Shown: piece by piece, positions 51,791 through 63,093 of the stretch | Layout: each line of letters opens with the position of its first letter | How positions within the stretch are numbered: position 1 is the first letter of the stretch | Origin: Cytophagales bacterium | Lineage (GTDB): Bacteria; Bacteroidota; Bacteroidia; Cytophagales; Spirosomataceae | Length of the DNA: 64,000 bases | NCBI GenBank assembly: GCA_013298215.1 | Contig: JAAFKE010000016.1 | Coordinates: 1 to 64,000 of the forward strand | Reading direction: 5' to 3' | Position numbers and translations under genes: made by a program | The notes under the pieces: generated by a model | Seen by the model: the letters and a program-made list of their open reading frames with translations, nothing else | What the model was told of the DNA's origin: nothing | Database searches by the model: none

Positions 51791-52741
51791 ATGACTCCCG
51801 AACGCGCCGAAAAACCAAATCTCCATCCCCGAAACCCCCACCGTTTTCGTTACGACTTTGCGGCATTGACGGCGCACTGCCCCGAACTTACTCCTTTTGT
51901 GAGCGTGAATGAACACGGAGATGTGTCGATTGATTTTGCCAACGCGGCGGCGGTAAAGGTGCTAAACAAAGCCATACTCGGGTATTTTTACGGTGTGCAG
52001 CAGTGGGATATTCCGAAAGGTTACCTGTGTCCGCCCGTTCCGGGGCGCGCCGACTATATTCACTACGTGGCCGATTTATTGGGCGAAAAAACCACCAATT
52101 CGGCCACTGGAAGCCGCATTTTGGGGCTCGACGTGGGCGTGGGAGCCAGCTGCGTGTACCCGATCATTGGCCACAAAAGCTACGGGTGGCAGTTTGTAGG
52201 GACCGACACCGACCCCGTTGCACTCCGAGCGGCTCAAAAGATCATCGACCACGATTCTGAGCTGGCCAGATCGGTCGAATGCCGCTTGCAGCCCGATTCG
52301 GAGAAGATATTTACCAACGTGGTTCGACCAACGGAGTTTTTTGATTTCACGATTTGCAACCCACCGTTCCACGCTTCCATGGCCGAGGCATCGGCGGGAA
52401 CCCAACGCAAGTGGCAAAACCTACGGCGCAACAACGATGCCAAAAGCACGAACTTGAATTTTGGCGGCCAACCCACCGAACTCTGGTGTGAGGGCGGGGA
52501 GGAGGCTTTTTTGAAAAAAATGATCGAACAAAGTACCGCACTCGACCAAAGATGTTTGTGGTTCACGTCGCTGGTTTCTAAAAAAACAACGCTGCCTGCT
52601 CTGTACAAGCTACTCCAAAAAGTGCGTGCTGCCGACGTGGAGATCATCGAAATGGCGCAGGGCCAGAAGGTGAGCCGCATGGTGGCGTGGACGTTTCTGA
52701 GCAATTATGAACGCAATAAATGGAAGCAAACCCGCTGGTGA
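51791..52741 (+). CDS. rlmF: 23S rRNA (adenine-N6)-methyltransferase RlmF
   Basis: A 316-residue methyltransferase from ATG 51791. It matches RlmF from its N-terminus (LHPRNPHRFRYDFAAL) through the SAM site LGLDVGVGASCVYPIIG to the catalytic motif NPPFHAS. It methylates A1618 of 23S rRNA in known cases. It uses its own region after the Sus terminator and has 172 bp to lepA. Confidence 0.94.
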   Translation: MTPERAEKPNLHPRNPHRFRYDFAALTAHCPELTPFVSVNEHGDVSIDFANAAAVKVLNKAILGYFYGVQQWDIPKGYLCPPVPGRADYIHYVADLLGEKTTNSATGSRILGLDVGVGASCVYPIIGHKSYGWQFVGTDTDPVALRAAQKIIDHDSELARSVECRLQPDSEKIFTNVVRPTEFFDFTICNPPFHASMAEASAGTQRKWQNLRRNNDAKSTNLNFGGQPTELWCEGGEEAFLKKMIEQSTALDQRCLWFTSLVSKKTTLPALYKLLQKVRAADVEIIEMAQGQKVSRMVAWTFLSNYERNKWKQTRW

Positions 52742-52798
52742 GTGGCGTAATCTGACAGATGTTTGGGTGCCCAGCGCGGTTTTTGGCCGTAATTAAGC

Positions 52799-52806
52799 TA
52801 TTTTTG
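52799..52806 (+). promoter_or_regulatory. Possible lepA promoter (-7 element)
   Basis: TATTTTTG fits TAnnTTTG, 108 bp before the lepA start codon. No -33 element is seen at the right distance. Confidence 0.35.
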
Positions 52807-52913
52807 TGAAACATTATCATTTATCAATCCATTGTTAAAAGTACGGCGGCGATCTGGTAGCTCAACCCGCAAAATAGCCGTACCCGCGCACCCTCAATAT
52901 TGACAATTCCAGA

Positions 52914-54701
52914 ATGAAAAACATCCGCAATTTTTGCATCATTGCCCACATCGACCACGGTAAAAGTACCTTAGCCGACCGACTTTTAGAGTTTACCGAA
53001 ACCGTATCGTCGCGCGATATGCAAGCGCAACTTTTGGATAACATGGATCTGGAGCGCGAGCGCGGAATCACCATCAAGAGCCACGCCATTCAGATGAACT
53101 ACCACTACAAAGGCGAAGATTACATCCTAAACTTGATTGATACACCAGGCCACGTCGATTTTTCGTATGAGGTCTCGCGGTCTATTGCAGCCTGCGAGGG
53201 CGCACTGCTGCTGGTCGATGCCGCCCAAGGCACCGAGGCTCAGACCATATCGAACCTGTATCTGGCCATGGGACACGACCTGGTTATTATTCCAGTGCTC
53301 AACAAAATTGACCTGCCCGGCGCCATGCCCGAGGAGATTAAAGACGAGATGGTGGATTTGTTGAGTTGCAAACGCGAGGATATTATTCCAGCCAGTGGCA
53401 AAGAGGGCATTGGGGTTCCCGAAATTTTGGCCGCTATCGTTGAACGCATTCCGCCCCCCGTTGGCAACCCCGACGGGCAGTTGCAAGCCCTTATTTTTGA
53501 TTCTACTTTTAACTCCTACCGGGGCATAGAAGTTATATTTCGGGTCAAAAACGGTAGGATTAAGAAAGGTGAAAAGGTGAAGTTTATGGCTACGGGCAAA
53601 GAATACTTTGCCGACGAGATAGGAACCCTGAAACTGGGAAAAGAACCCAAGGATGTGGTCGAATGTGGCGACGTGGGCTACTTGATCTCTGGCATAAAGG
53701 TGGCCAAAGAAGTAAAAGTCGGCGACACCATTACGCACCTTCTGAACCCCGCCACGGAGGCAATTAATGGCTTTGAAGAAGTGAAACCAATGGTTTTTGC
53801 GGGGTTGTACCCAGTAGATACCACCGAGTTTGAAGAGCTCCGCGAGTCGATCGAAAAACTACAACTCAACGATGCCGCGTTGGTTTGGGAACCCGAAACA
53901 TCCGCTGCGTTGGGTTTTGGGTTTAGGTGTGGCTTTTTGGGAATGTTGCACATGGAAATTGTGCAAGAACGCCTCGAAAGGGAGTTTGATATGACTGTTA
54001 TCACGACTGTGCCGTCGGTGCGGTTTACGGTTATGAACACCAAAGGCCAGGTAGAAGAGGTGAGTGCACCCTCCGAAATGCCCGAGCCGAACCACATTGA
54101 TTTTATTGAAGAACCGTTTATTAAGGCGCAGATAATAAGCAAGTCTGACTACGTGGGGGCGATCATGAAGCTGTGCATGGACAAACGTGGCACGCTGAAA
54201 GGCCAGGTTTACCTAACCGCCGACCGCGTGGAGCTGATATTTGATATGCCACTGGCCGAGGTTGTGTTCGACTTTTTTGATAAACTAAAAACAATATCGC
54301 GCGGCTACGCCTCGCTCGACTACGAACTGATCGGCTACCGCGAGTCGGACATGGTGAAGCTGGACGTGATGCTCAACGGCGAGAAGGTAGATGCCCTCTC
54401 GGCGATTGTGCACCGCAGCAAAGCCTACGATTGGGGCAAAAAACTGTGCGAAAAACTCCGCGAACTCTTGCCCCGCCAGTTGTTTGAGATTGCTATTCAG
54501 GCCGCTATTGGCCAAAAAATTATTGCCCGCGAAACCGTGAAGGCCCTCCGCAAAGACGTACTCGCTAAGTGCTACGGCGGAGACGTATCGCGCAAGCGGA
54601 AACTGTTGGAAAAACAAAAGAAAGGTAAAAAACGAATGAGACAAGTGGGCAACGTAGAAATACCCCAAGAGGCCTTTATGGCGGTGCTCAAAATAAGTTA
54701 G
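52914..54701 (+). CDS. lepA: Elongation factor 4 (LepA) GTPase
   Basis: A 595-residue translational GTPase of normal length. It has G1 AHIDHGKST at residues 10-18, G3 DTPGHVDF and G4 NKIDLP, followed by domains II, III, V and the LepA-specific C-terminal domain with its basic end ([19 protein letters not shown]). It back-translocates or remodels stalled ribosomes. Confidence 0.98.
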   Translation: MKNIRNFCIIAHIDHGKSTLADRLLEFTETVSSRDMQAQLLDNMDLERERGITIKSHAIQMNYHYKGEDYILNLIDTPGHVDFSYEVSRSIAACEGALLLVDAAQGTEAQTISNLYLAMGHDLVIIPVLNKIDLPGAMPEEIKDEMVDLLSCKREDIIPASGKEGIGVPEILAAIVERIPPPVGNPDGQLQALIFDSTFNSYRGIEVIFRVKNGRIKKGEKVKFMATGKEYFADEIGTLKLGKEPKDVVECGDVGYLISGIKVAKEVKVGDTITHLLNPATEAINGFEEVKPMVFAGLYPVDTTEFEELRESIEKLQLNDAALVWEPETSAALGFGFRCGFLGMLHMEIVQERLEREFDMTVITTVPSVRFTVMNTKGQVEEVSAPSEMPEPNHIDFIEEPFIKAQIISKSDYVGAIMKLCMDKRGTLKGQVYLTADRVELIFDMPLAEVVFDFFDKLKTISRGYASLDYELIGYRESDMVKLDVMLNGEKVDALSAIVHRSKAYDWGKKLCEKLRELLPRQLFEIAIQAAIGQKIIARETVKALRKDVLAKCYGGDVSRKRKLLEKQKKGKKRMRQVGNVEIPQEAFMAVLKIS

Positions 54702-54788
54702 GTCATTTTGGTATAGATTTTGTAGTTAATAGACGTAAAACAGTGCCCCAAGCTGCTCAACGCTTATTTCTTGCTAAATTACCCCAAA

Positions 54789-55523
54789 ATGATAGTCCTC
54801 ACGTATGTAATCCGCTTTTTGGCATTATTTTTGATGCTCTTTAATCCGGTAATACACGCCCAAAACAGGGCTGTATGGGAGGTTGGTGGAGGGTTGGGCG
54901 TTGCTGGATACTTGGGAGATTTGAACCGCTCAGATTTAATTTCCAGGGAGTTTAACTTGGCTATCCATGGCTTTGGCCGCCGCTATATCAGCGACCAACT
55001 TGCAATAAAAGCAGGCCTAACGATGTCGCAAATTTCGGGTTCTGACCTGAACTACGAAGAACGAAAACCCCGTAATTTTACCATGTCTGCCCCCATGGGC
55101 GAAATATCCGTGGTTCTCGAATGGGACGTCTTCGATCAAACCTACCGTTCGCGTAATCGCAATAACAATCTTTCGCCTTATCTCTTCGTTGGCGCTGGGG
55201 TGGTTTATACCAAGCCACGCATTAATTTTCAGGAAACAACCTCCCAAAATCCCAGTGTATTGAAGGGAATAGTAAAGGATGAAAATACCCGTTTTTCCTA
55301 CTTCAATATGGCCTTCCCGCTGGGGATCGGCATGAAATATACCCTAAACCAACGTTGGGTGCTGTCGGCAGAAGTGGCCTACCGACTCACATTTACGGAC
55401 TATTTAGACTGCGTGAGTTTTTCGGGAAATCCCAACAAGACGGATGCTTACCAGACCTTTACTTTTACGGCAGCCAGGCGGCTGGGGCGAACCCAATACA
55501 GATCTCCGCCGAGTATACGCTGA
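54789..55523 (+). CDS. DUF6089-like outer-membrane beta-barrel protein
   Basis: A 244-residue exported protein from ATG 54789 with signal peptide (IRFLALFLMLFNPVIHAQ). The start of the mature part, WEVGGGLGVAGYLGDLNR, and the alternating strands with YLFVGAGVVY and FPLGIGMKYTLNQRW fit small Bacteroidota outer-membrane barrels of the DUF6089 type. The function is unknown. It is not clearly part of an operon. Confidence 0.8.
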   Translation: MIVLTYVIRFLALFLMLFNPVIHAQNRAVWEVGGGLGVAGYLGDLNRSDLISREFNLAIHGFGRRYISDQLAIKAGLTMSQISGSDLNYEERKPRNFTMSAPMGEISVVLEWDVFDQTYRSRNRNNNLSPYLFVGAGVVYTKPRINFQETTSQNPSVLKGIVKDENTRFSYFNMAFPLGIGMKYTLNQRWVLSAEVAYRLTFTDYLDCVSFSGNPNKTDAYQTFTFTAARRLGRTQYRSPPSIR

Positions 55524-55565
55524 TTTCTTTTTGGAGAATTATGCCCTTATTTGGCGGCTTTATGC

Positions 55566-55573
55566 TAATTTTG
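55566..55573 (+). promoter_or_regulatory. Probable pdhC promoter (-7 element)
   Basis: TAATTTTG fits TAnnTTTG, 32 bp before the pdhC start codon. A -33 TTG at the right distance is not evident. Confidence 0.4.
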
Positions 55574-55605
55574 GACGTAAGTTAAAACTGAAATCATAAC
55601 GTAGA

Positions 55606-57249
55606 ATGGCAGAAGTTATAAGAATGCCCAAGTTGAGCGATACCATGACTGAGGGTATTATGGCGGAGTGGCTCAAAAAAGTGGGCGATACCATCAAGGC
55701 GGGCGACATACTGGCCGAGGTCGAAACCGACAAGGCCACAATGGAACTCGAATCGTTTGTGGACGGAACGCTCCTTTACATTGGAATCGAAAAAGGCCAA
55801 GCCGCCCCCGTAGAAGCCATTATTGCGGTGGTGGGTGCACCAAACGAAAACTACCAGTCGCTCCTCAACGATAGCGACATCCAACCGCCAACCGCAACCG
55901 TTTCGGCCCCCGAAACACCCATTGCAGCTACCCCAGCACCAGCAATTGCCGCACCTGCCGCTCCTAAACTCCCCGTAAACGCCACGGTGATTACGATGCC
56001 AAAACTGACAGACTCAATGTCGGAGGGAACGTTGGTGACGTGGCTCAAAAAAGTGGGCGATGCCATAAAAGTAGGCGACCTCATTGCCGAAGTAGAGACC
56101 GACAAAGCCACCATGGAGCTCGAGTCTTTTGACGACGGCGTGCTGCTGTATATTGGCGTGCAAGAAGGGCAAGCCGTGCCAGTAGATACCACAATAGCCA
56201 TCATTGGCGAGGCAGGGGCCGACTACAATTCGCTCCTCAACCCAGTTGCGGAAGCAACAGATGCAACACCCGAAAAGGCGCACACAAATACAGCAGAAAA
56301 CCCAGTTGCAAACGTTGTGGCCGATACCCACGCGGCGTCGTTGGACGATGCGCGGGTGAAGGCATCGCCGTTGGCCAAAAAAATGGCCGAAGACAAAGGC
56401 ATTGACCTGTCTAAAATTGCGGGGTCGGGAGATGGCGGTAGGATCGTGAAGCGCGACTTGGACACGGCCGCCCCAGCTGCCGCAAAACCAACGGAGGCCC
56501 CAAAACCAGCCGCCGCCACGCCAGCCGCCCCAGCCGTGCAGGCCCCCCAAGCCGCAGTGCCCACCACTGGCGATTTTGAGGACACCCCCGTGAACTCGAT
56601 GCGCAGGACCATAGCGCGGCGCTTGGCCGAGAGCAAGTTTACGGCACCGCACTTTTACCTAACCATGGAAATAAACATGGACAAAGCCATGGCGCTGCGC
56701 GGGCCAATGAACGAGGCCAGTCCAACCAAAATATCGTTCAACGACATGGTTATCAAGGCTTCGGCGCTTGCTTTGCGGAAACATCCAGCCGTAAACTCGG
56801 CTTGGTTGGGCGACAAAATAAGAAAATACAACTACGTGAACGTGGGCGTGGCCGTGGCAGTAGAAGACGGCCTGCTGGTGCCAGTGGTGCGCGATGCCGA
56901 CAAGAAAAGTCTATCGACGATTGCCGCCGAGGTGAAAGACATGGCAGCCAAGGCAAAGGATAAAAAACTGCAACCCAAAGACTGGGAAGGAAACACGTTT
57001 TCGATCTCGAACCTGGGAATGTTTGGTATTGAGCAGTTTACGGCCATCATCAACCCGCCAGATTCGTGCATTTTGGCGGTGGGAGCCATCAAAGAAACGG
57101 TGGCCCACAAAGATGGCCAGTTTTTTGCGACCAACGTGATGAAAGTCACCCTGTCGTGCGACCACCGCGTGGTGGACGGTGCGCTGGGAGCAGCTTTCTT
57201 GCAAACGCTCAAGCAATTGTTAGAAAATCCAATGGCCATGCTGGTCTAA
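55606..57249 (+). CDS. pdhC: Dihydrolipoamide acetyltransferase (E2) of pyruvate dehydrogenase
   Basis: A 547-residue E2 with two lipoyl domains, each with [13 protein letters not shown] (lipoyl Lys43 and Lys167), an Ala/Pro-rich linker, a peripheral subunit-binding domain (about 250-290, [17 protein letters not shown]), another Ala/Pro linker and the catalytic core with SCDHRVVDG (His520, Asp524). It links E1 and E3 of the complex and transfers acetyl groups to CoA. The other subunits are not in the window. A strong terminator follows. Confidence 0.96.
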   Translation: MAEVIRMPKLSDTMTEGIMAEWLKKVGDTIKAGDILAEVETDKATMELESFVDGTLLYIGIEKGQAAPVEAIIAVVGAPNENYQSLLNDSDIQPPTATVSAPETPIAATPAPAIAAPAAPKLPVNATVITMPKLTDSMSEGTLVTWLKKVGDAIKVGDLIAEVETDKATMELESFDDGVLLYIGVQEGQAVPVDTTIAIIGEAGADYNSLLNPVAEATDATPEKAHTNTAENPVANVVADTHAASLDDARVKASPLAKKMAEDKGIDLSKIAGSGDGGRIVKRDLDTAAPAAAKPTEAPKPAAATPAAPAVQAPQAAVPTTGDFEDTPVNSMRRTIARRLAESKFTAPHFYLTMEINMDKAMALRGPMNEASPTKISFNDMVIKASALALRKHPAVNSAWLGDKIRKYNYVNVGVAVAVEDGLLVPVVRDADKKSLSTIAAEVKDMAAKAKDKKLQPKDWEGNTFSISNLGMFGIEQFTAIINPPDSCILAVGAIKETVAHKDGQFFATNVMKVTLSCDHRVVDGALGAAFLQTLKQLLENPMAMLV

Positions 57250-57256
57250 ACAAACC

Positions 57257-57292
57257 CCACAAGCCCCACCGCGCGTGGGGCTTGTGGTTTTA
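57257..57292 (+). terminator. Terminator after pdhC
   Basis: CCACAAGCCCCAC (57257-57269) pairs with GTGGGGCTTGTGG (57275-57287) as a perfect 13-bp stem with a 5-nt loop, followed by TTTTAT. It is only 12 bp before the hslV start. Confidence 0.88.
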
Positions 57293-57304
57293 TGCACAAA
57301 CGAA

Positions 57305-57844
57305 ATGACAAAAATACACGCTACCACCGTTCTCGGAATTATTCACAACGGGCAAGTTTCGCTCGGAGCCGACGGTCAAGCCACCATGGGAAACACGGTG
57401 GCCAAAAGCAACGTTAAAAAAGTACGCGTACTGATGGGCGGCAAAATACTGGCGGGTTTTGCGGGTTCTACGGCCGATGCCTTTACGCTCATTGAACGCT
57501 TTGAAGAAAAATTGGGCACTTACGGCGGCAACCTAAAACGCGCCGCCATAGAACTGGCCAAAGACTGGCGCACCGACCGCTACCTGCGAAAGTTAGAAGC
57601 CATGCTCATTGTGGCCGCCCAGGGCGAGCTGCTCATTATATCGGGAACCGGCGACGTGATTGAACCCGATAACCAGATTGCGGCCATTGGCTCGGGGTCT
57701 ATGTATGCGCAGTCGGCGGCGTTGGCCCTGCAAAAACACGCACCCCACCTCACCGCCGAGGAGATTGTGCGCGAGAGCCTGAGCATTGCCGCCGACATTT
57801 GCATTTATACCAACCACAATTTTGTGATCGAAAAGTTGGGATAG
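57305..57844 (+). CDS. hslV: ATP-dependent protease subunit HslV
   Basis: Proteasome-like peptidase of the HslUV complex. Starting at ATG 57305 it has 179 residues with propeptide MTKIHA and catalytic Thr7 (TTVLG) exposed after processing. The [10 protein letters not shown] and [15 protein letters not shown] segments match the family. The HslU ATPase is not in the window. The gene starts just after the pdhC terminator, so it may use a promoter within pdhC or read through. It is convergent with thrS (6 bp). Confidence 0.95.
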   Translation: MTKIHATTVLGIIHNGQVSLGADGQATMGNTVAKSNVKKVRVLMGGKILAGFAGSTADAFTLIERFEEKLGTYGGNLKRAAIELAKDWRTDRYLRKLEAMLIVAAQGELLIISGTGDVIEPDNQIAAIGSGSMYAQSAALALQKHAPHLTAEEIVRESLSIAADICIYTNHNFVIEKLG

Positions 57845-57850
57845 GCAACC

Positions 57851-59815
57851 TTACCCAACGCTGGCCACGAACGGAGCAATGGCCTGGTTTACTTCCTGCT
57901 TAAACATTTCGCTGAACTCGGCAATGGTCATAGACCCCAGGTCTCCCTGGCCTTTGCGCCGAACTGATACCTTGCCCTCTTCGGCTTCTTTTTCGCCTAC
58001 GATGAGCATAAACGGTATTTTGTTTACCTCCGCATCGCGAATTTTCCGACCTATTTTCTCGTCTCGGTGATCTACGTACCCTTTTATATCACTTTCTTGG
58101 AGATCAAAAAAGACCTCTTCGGCGTATTCGGTATATTTGTCCGAAATGGGCAGTATCGCAATCTGGTCGGGCGAGAGCCACAGCGGGAAGTTGCCCCCCG
58201 TGTTTTCGATCAAAATGGCAATGAAACGCTCCATAGACCCAAACGGCGCGCGGTGGATCATTACGGGGCGGTACTTTTGGTTGTCGGCACCCGTATATTC
58301 TAAGTTGAAACGCTGCGGCAGCTGGTAATCGACCTGAATTGTGCCCAATTGCCACTTACGTCCGAGGGCATCGCGCACCATAAAATCAAGTTTGGGGCCG
58401 TAGAAAGCCGCCTCCCCGTGTTCTATGATTGTTGGCAGACCTTTTTCGGCGGCGGCCTCTTTAATGGCGGTTTCGGCTTTTTCCCAGTCTTCATTTTTGC
58501 CAATGTACTTGTCGTTGGGTTCAACGGAGCGCAACGAGATTTGGGCACTGTAGTTCTCAAAACCAAGCGACTTGAAGACGTAAAGCACCAGGTCGATTAC
58601 CCGCATAAACTCATCTTTTACTTGCTCGGGGCGGCAAAAAATGTGGGCATCGTCCTGCGTAAAACCCCGCACCCGAGTTAGGCCGTGGAGTTCGCCGCTT
58701 TGTTCGTACCTGTAAACGGTGCCAAATTCGGCCAGGCGCAGGGGCAAGTCGCGGTACGACCGGGGCTTAAACTTATAAATTTCGCAGTGGTGGGGGCAGT
58801 TCATGGGTTTGAGCATAAACTCCTCGCCCTCTTCGGGTGTTTTGATGGGCTTGAAAGAATCCTCGCCGTATTTTGCCCAGTGGCCCGAGGTCACGTAGAG
58901 GTCTTTGTTGCCAATGTGGGGCGTAACGACCTGCAAATACCCAGCCCGGGCCTGGGCTTTGCGCAAAAAGTTTTCTAAGCGTTCGCGCAGCATTGTGCCT
59001 TTTGGAAGCCAGAGCGGCAAGCCCTGCCCCACTTTCTCCGAAAACATAAACAGTTCCAGCTCGCGGCCCAATTTGCGGTGGTCGCGTTTTTTTGCTTCTT
59101 CCAGCAGGTGCAGGTATTCGTCTAATTCTTTTTGTTTGGGGAACGTAACGGCATAGAGGCGGGTCATCATTCGGCGTTTTTCGTCGCCGCGCCAGTAGGC
59201 TCCCGCCACGTTCATGAGCTTGATGGCCTTAATAAAACCAGTGTTTGGAATGTGCGGGCCACGGCATAAATCCGTAAAATTTCCCTGCTGATAGAACGTA
59301 ATCGACCCATCGGCCAGCCCTTCGAGTAGTTCGAGTTTGTACTCGTCGTTTTTTTGGGTAAAATACTGAATGGCATCGTCTTTGGACACCTCGGTGCGCA
59401 CGAACTCGTTTTTTTGGCGGGCCAACTCGATCATTTTGTCTTCGATGGCCTTAAAATCGTCCTGAGAAAACTTGCGCTCGCCTGGGTCGATGTCGTAGTA
59501 GAAACCCGTCTCAATGGCCGGGCCGATCCCAAACTTTGTACCAGGAAACAACGCCTCCACGGCCTCGGCCAGCAAGTGTGCCGACGAGTGCCAGAAAGTG
59601 GCCTTGCCCTCGGTGTCGTTCCAAGTGAGTAGTTGTAGGGTAGAATCTGCGTAAATCGGCAGGTTTGCGTCTTGCACCTTGCCGTTTACTTTGGCTGCCA
59701 ACACGTTGCGGGCCAGGCCCTCGCTGATGCTCATGGCAACGTCGATGCTACTGCTTCCGTTGGGGTAGTCGCGCTGGGAGCCATCTGGGAGGGTAATCTT
59801 AATTAGGTCGTTCAT
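57851..59815 (-). CDS. thrS: Threonyl-tRNA synthetase
   Basis: A class II aminoacyl-tRNA synthetase of 654 residues from ATG 59815; a TTG nine codons upstream would overlap the preceding gene. It has the TGS domain ([21 protein letters not shown]), an editing domain, and the catalytic core with [11 protein letters not shown] and the zinc Cys, motif 2 ([21 protein letters not shown]), and a C-terminal anticodon-binding domain. It follows a TPR lipoprotein gene. Confidence 0.97.
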   Translation of the reverse strand: MNDLIKITLPDGSQRDYPNGSSSIDVAMSISEGLARNVLAAKVNGKVQDANLPIYADSTLQLLTWNDTEGKATFWHSSAHLLAEAVEALFPGTKFGIGPAIETGFYYDIDPGERKFSQDDFKAIEDKMIELARQKNEFVRTEVSKDDAIQYFTQKNDEYKLELLEGLADGSITFYQQGNFTDLCRGPHIPNTGFIKAIKLMNVAGAYWRGDEKRRMMTRLYAVTFPKQKELDEYLHLLEEAKKRDHRKLGRELELFMFSEKVGQGLPLWLPKGTMLRERLENFLRKAQARAGYLQVVTPHIGNKDLYVTSGHWAKYGEDSFKPIKTPEEGEEFMLKPMNCPHHCEIYKFKPRSYRDLPLRLAEFGTVYRYEQSGELHGLTRVRGFTQDDAHIFCRPEQVKDEFMRVIDLVLYVFKSLGFENYSAQISLRSVEPNDKYIGKNEDWEKAETAIKEAAAEKGLPTIIEHGEAAFYGPKLDFMVRDALGRKWQLGTIQVDYQLPQRFNLEYTGADNQKYRPVMIHRAPFGSMERFIAILIENTGGNFPLWLSPDQIAILPISDKYTEYAEEVFFDLQESDIKGYVDHRDEKIGRKIRDAEVNKIPFMLIVGEKEAEEGKVSVRRKGQGDLGSMTIAEFSEMFKQEVNQAIAPFVASVG

Positions 59816-59834
59816 TTGTAAAGTATTCAGTTTT

Positions 59835-61043
59835 TTACTCAAATTTTAAAGTTCTGACGGAATCGCCGCCCATATTTACCCGTTTTTTGGGTTCAATAAT
59901 CTCAATCCTCACCCGCGACGTATCGAAATTTTGCCGCATTTCGGCGGGAGCTGTCAGGTCTGAGACCGCGCCAGTGTCGGGCTGGTAGTAGCCAAAACCC
60001 CTTCGTTGAACGCGGTTTATGCCAGCGTAGGCGGCCCAGTCTTTGGGATCGTTTTGGGTGGCTAACTTGTAATAGTCCATGGCCTGCGTGGTGTTTCCTA
60101 AGCGTTCAAAACACGTGCCAATTAAAAAATGAATGCGCGGAAATGCGGGATTGTACTTCAAAATTTGCTCGAACGACTGCAAGGCCGCGCCGTTCATCCG
60201 CCATTTTAGCTGAATACCCGCCGACTGAAAATGCGCCGACACCAAACTGGGTTTGAGCCGCACCGCTTGCTGGTAGCACACCAGGGCACTGTCCAGTTTG
60301 CGTTTGGTCTGGTAAATGGTTCCCCGGTTGAACTGCAACTCGGCACTCAGCGGAAAATACTGCCCCCCCAGGCGGTTCAGTGTCAATGCGTTGTCGTAGT
60401 CGCGGAGGCGGGTATAGATGCTCGACAGCTGAAGGTAGGTGTCCAAAAAACGTGGTTTTAGCTCCAGCGACTGCCGCATGAGTGCCAACGCCGTGGTGGT
60501 GTCACCTTGTTTGGCGGCAATAACTCCACGGTAAAAATACGCCTCACCTTCGTAGGGAGCCATTTGGAGCGATTTTGCCAAGTGGTTTTTTGCTTCGGCG
60601 TATCGTTTTTTCTGTTGCATCAAATCTCCCAAGAGTGTATATAACTCGGGCGTATTTTGGTTGAGCGTTTCGGCGCGGAGCGCGTCTTCGAGCGCGCCGT
60701 TGGTTTGTTGGTTGCTGCGCCTAATCTTGGCCCGAAGCAAGTAAAAGCTACCCACGTTGTCTTTCAGGTCGATGGCCTCGTTAATATCAGTGAGGGCTTC
60801 GGCGGGTTTGCTGGCCGCGAGCTGCAACTGGGCGCGTTTAAAATAATTTTGCGCCACGCCCGGGCTACTTTTTATGGCATCGTTGAGCGATAATAACGCC
60901 AAACTTATTCTTCGCTGGTCGTTCAACTTTGGCAACTCTGGTATTCGGCTCCGCTCGCGCGAGTCTGCCCCACAGGCCAAGACCGTGTATGCCAGAACCA
61001 ATAGCTGGAGCAAGCGGGCGGTATGTGTCCTTACTTTTGTCAA
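59835..61043 (-). CDS. TPR-repeat lipoprotein
   Basis: A 402-residue exported lipoprotein with signal ending VLACG (Cys24), followed by about eight tetratricopeptide repeats (residues 45-330; e.g. [20 protein letters not shown] and [20 protein letters not shown]). It is probably a protein-interaction scaffold in the envelope. The only suitable start is TTG at 61043. It precedes thrS by 19 bp. The partner is unknown. Confidence 0.88.
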   Translation of the reverse strand: MTKVRTHTARLLQLLVLAYTVLACGADSRERSRIPELPKLNDQRRISLALLSLNDAIKSSPGVAQNYFKRAQLQLAASKPAEALTDINEAIDLKDNVGSFYLLRAKIRRSNQQTNGALEDALRAETLNQNTPELYTLLGDLMQQKKRYAEAKNHLAKSLQMAPYEGEAYFYRGVIAAKQGDTTTALALMRQSLELKPRFLDTYLQLSSIYTRLRDYDNALTLNRLGGQYFPLSAELQFNRGTIYQTKRKLDSALVCYQQAVRLKPSLVSAHFQSAGIQLKWRMNGAALQSFEQILKYNPAFPRIHFLIGTCFERLGNTTQAMDYYKLATQNDPKDWAAYAGINRVQRRGFGYYQPDTGAVSDLTAPAEMRQNFDTSRVRIEIIEPKKRVNMGGDSVRTLKFE

Positions 61044-61122
61044 TTAGGAGTTGCTTTGAAAACTATTGTGAACGACAGGTGGCGACTCTATAAAACCCTG
61101 AAAATCAATACTTAATGCTATT

Positions 61123-62001
61123 TCATTTGCTCGAAAAGCGGTAAAAAACACCCAACGGAAGCCGTTTCTGGAAAGTATCCGCCAGGTATAGCTCGCCGTA
61201 TTGGGGGTTGGGCACTTGGCCAAAACTGCACTTCACCAGGTTATCTACGATCATGGCCGACAGCCCCAGCGAGTATAAATTGATGATAAAAAAAAAGTGT
61301 TGGTCGTCCAAAAGTTCGGCGCAGATTTTGAGCATTTCGTTGATTTGTTCTTCCAATTGCCATTTTTCGCCTTCGGGGCCGCGCCCGTAGGCGGGCGGGT
61401 CCAAAATCAGGCCGTTGTATCGATTGCCGCGCTTGGCCTCGCGGCGCACAAATTTCATGGCATCTTCAACCACCCAACGAATGTCGGCCAGGCCGCTGGC
61501 ATCCATGTTTTCTCTCGACCACGAAATGACCTGCTTCACCGAGTCCACGTGCGTTACATCGGCACCTGCTTGTTTGGCCACCAACGATGCCCCTCCCGTG
61601 TAGGCAAAAAGGTTAAGAACTTTGGGCTTGGCCAGGGGCATTTCACGAATTTTTTCGTTGATATAATCCCAGTTTTCGGCCTGCTCCGGAAACAGCCCCA
61701 CGTGCTTAAACGACGACAGCGCAAGTTTGAGTTGCAGGTCTATCTGGGCGTGTTTATAACCCATAAACCAGCGCTCTTCCATGCCTTTGTTCATGAGCCA
61801 CTGGCCTTTTTCGAGCGATCCTTTGTCTTTACTAAAAAAAGCATCGGCGCGCTCCCAGTCGGCATCGGGTAGCGATTTGTCCCAAATGGCCTGCGGTTCG
61901 GGGCGGCGCAAAACATAACGGCCGAAGCGCTCGAGTTTTTCAAAACCGCCGCAATCAATCAATTGATAGTTTTGCCAGTTTTGGGGCGTAAGTAGCAACA
62001 T
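61123..62001 (-). CDS. Class I SAM-dependent methyltransferase (RlmI/RsmI-like family)
   Basis: A 292-residue protein from ATG 62001 (LLLTPQNWQNYQLID...). It has the SAM-binding motif VLNLFAYTGGASLVA and the catalytic motif LDPPAYGRG, as in COG1092-type rRNA cytosine or guanine methyltransferases. It lacks the PUA domain of RlmI, so the exact target is uncertain. It is alone on the minus strand between the TPR lipoprotein gene and a divergent pterin dehydratase. Confidence 0.88.
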   Translation of the reverse strand: MLLLTPQNWQNYQLIDCGGFEKLERFGRYVLRRPEPQAIWDKSLPDADWERADAFFSKDKGSLEKGQWLMNKGMEERWFMGYKHAQIDLQLKLALSSFKHVGLFPEQAENWDYINEKIREMPLAKPKVLNLFAYTGGASLVAKQAGADVTHVDSVKQVISWSRENMDASGLADIRWVVEDAMKFVRREAKRGNRYNGLILDPPAYGRGPEGEKWQLEEQINEMLKICAELLDDQHFFFIINLYSLGLSAMIVDNLVKCSFGQVPNPQYGELYLADTFQKRLPLGVFYRFSSK

Positions 62002-62086
62002 TAAAATTATATTTCGATATTTATGCAAACTTCGGGATTAAAGCCGAATAATCCGATTTTTGTACACACCTTAAACAGCCAAAATC

Positions 62087-62326
62087 ATGTGGATTGAACG
62101 AAACAACAAACTTTGTGCTTCATTTGAGTTCAGCGATTTCAACGAAGCCTTCGCATTTATGACCCAGGTAGCCGCCACTGCCGAAAAAATGCAGCATCAT
62201 CCGTGGTGGTCTAACGAGTATAATAAGGTGAGTTTTGAGCTCACCACCCACGATGCCAACAATACCATAACTGCCAAAGACCACGCCCTGGCGGAGGCTA
62301 TTGACGGTATTTTTGAGACCGTATAA
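62087..62326 (+). CDS. phhB: 4a-hydroxytetrahydrobiopterin dehydratase (PCD/DCoH)
   Basis: A short pterin-4a-carbinolamine dehydratase of 79 residues. The catalytic segment EKMQHHPWW (His37, His38, Pro39) and the [13 protein letters not shown] end are typical. The enzyme recycles oxidised pterin from aromatic amino acid hydroxylases. No hydroxylase gene is near. Its 3' end overlaps another open frame. Confidence 0.92.
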   Translation: MWIERNNKLCASFEFSDFNEAFAFMTQVAATAEKMQHHPWWSNEYNKVSFELTTHDANNTITAKDHALAEAIDGIFETV

Positions 62327-62471
62327 AAATGAAGAAAGCCTCCGTCTTATTGGTATTTTGGGCCAGAAAGAAGGCGGCTTAGACAACTGCATAACGATTG
62401 TGCCAACCAACGACCCCACCACCGCCGACTGGCAGAGCTACTGGGGGAGCCTTACGTTTGCGGTGCGCTAA
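62313..62471 (+). other. Possible small CDS or frameshifted remnant overlapping phhB
   Basis: In the +1 frame relative to phhB, a 52-residue frame (TTG 62313 to TAA 62471) reads [17 protein letters not shown] and later TIVPTNDPTTADWQSYWGS. Its composition resembles real protein, and it ends 3 bp into the 3' end of the convergent gene, where the two stops interlock. It could be a small gene translated after phhB, or a remnant of a longer reading frame. I recognise no family. Confidence 0.3.
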
Positions 62472-63061
62472 TTGACCAAAAAAACGCTGATGTACTTGGG
62501 CGAGCTACTTCTGATGAGTTTTAGGCCAATACCGTTACCGTTCAAAACCGCTTTAAGGTCGTCTTTGAGGCCCGTGGCCATTTTTTTCTCCGTTGCTTCG
62601 TGCCTAATCTGATTGCGCTCCACTTGTAGTTCTTGTCTTTTTTGTTTGTCGAGGAGCGTAATTTTCACTTCAACCGTCTCGTCCAGTTCCACAACTTCTT
62701 GAACTTCGAGAGCTTTGTCGCGCATTTTTTTGTCGTAAAAAATCTCCACCGTCCACAGGTCTATTTTTTTATTTTTTGGTGCGAATAAACTGCCAGGCAC
62801 ACTTTTTTTGGTGGTCTGGCGCGGTTCGGGAGTAGTGGGCAAGGAAGGGTTTTTGAGTGCCACGTAGGCCGACACAACGCCCAGAATGAGCGTGAGCCAC
62901 ATAAACATTCTGATCGAACTCAGGTACTCGGCGCGGGGCCTGGCGCGGTTGCCCTCGCGGTACAACAAAAAGTAAGATAGTATAAATGCAATGGCACTCA
63001 AACCAGTGATGCCGTATTTGAGAAAACTTGCCAGTTCGGCAATTTGAAATTGGAGCAACAT
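62468..63061 (-). CDS. Membrane-anchored protein of unknown function
   Basis: A 197-residue protein with two or three N-terminal membrane segments (about 10-32 and 48-66). The rest is basic and hydrophilic, with a possible coiled coil (about 140-170, rich in Lys, Gln and Glu), and a C-terminal beta-like end SSSPKYISVFLVN. I recognise no family. It follows the glucosidase gene by 32 bp in the same direction, so it may be cotranscribed. Confidence 0.65.
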   Translation of the reverse strand: MLLQFQIAELASFLKYGITGLSAIAFILSYFLLYREGNRARPRAEYLSSIRMFMWLTLILGVVSAYVALKNPSLPTTPEPRQTTKKSVPGSLFAPKNKKIDLWTVEIFYDKKMRDKALEVQEVVELDETVEVKITLLDKQKRQELQVERNQIRHEATEKKMATGLKDDLKAVLNGNGIGLKLIRSSSPKYISVFLVN

Positions 63062-63093
63062 GGACGAAATCGGGGGTGGGTTAGGGGTGTATC

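Noticed and set aside
55606-56220. Duplicated DNA encoding the E2 lipoyl domains as a recent tandem duplication or assembly artefact
   Set aside because: Two lipoyl domains are normal in E2 proteins, and the copies have diverged.
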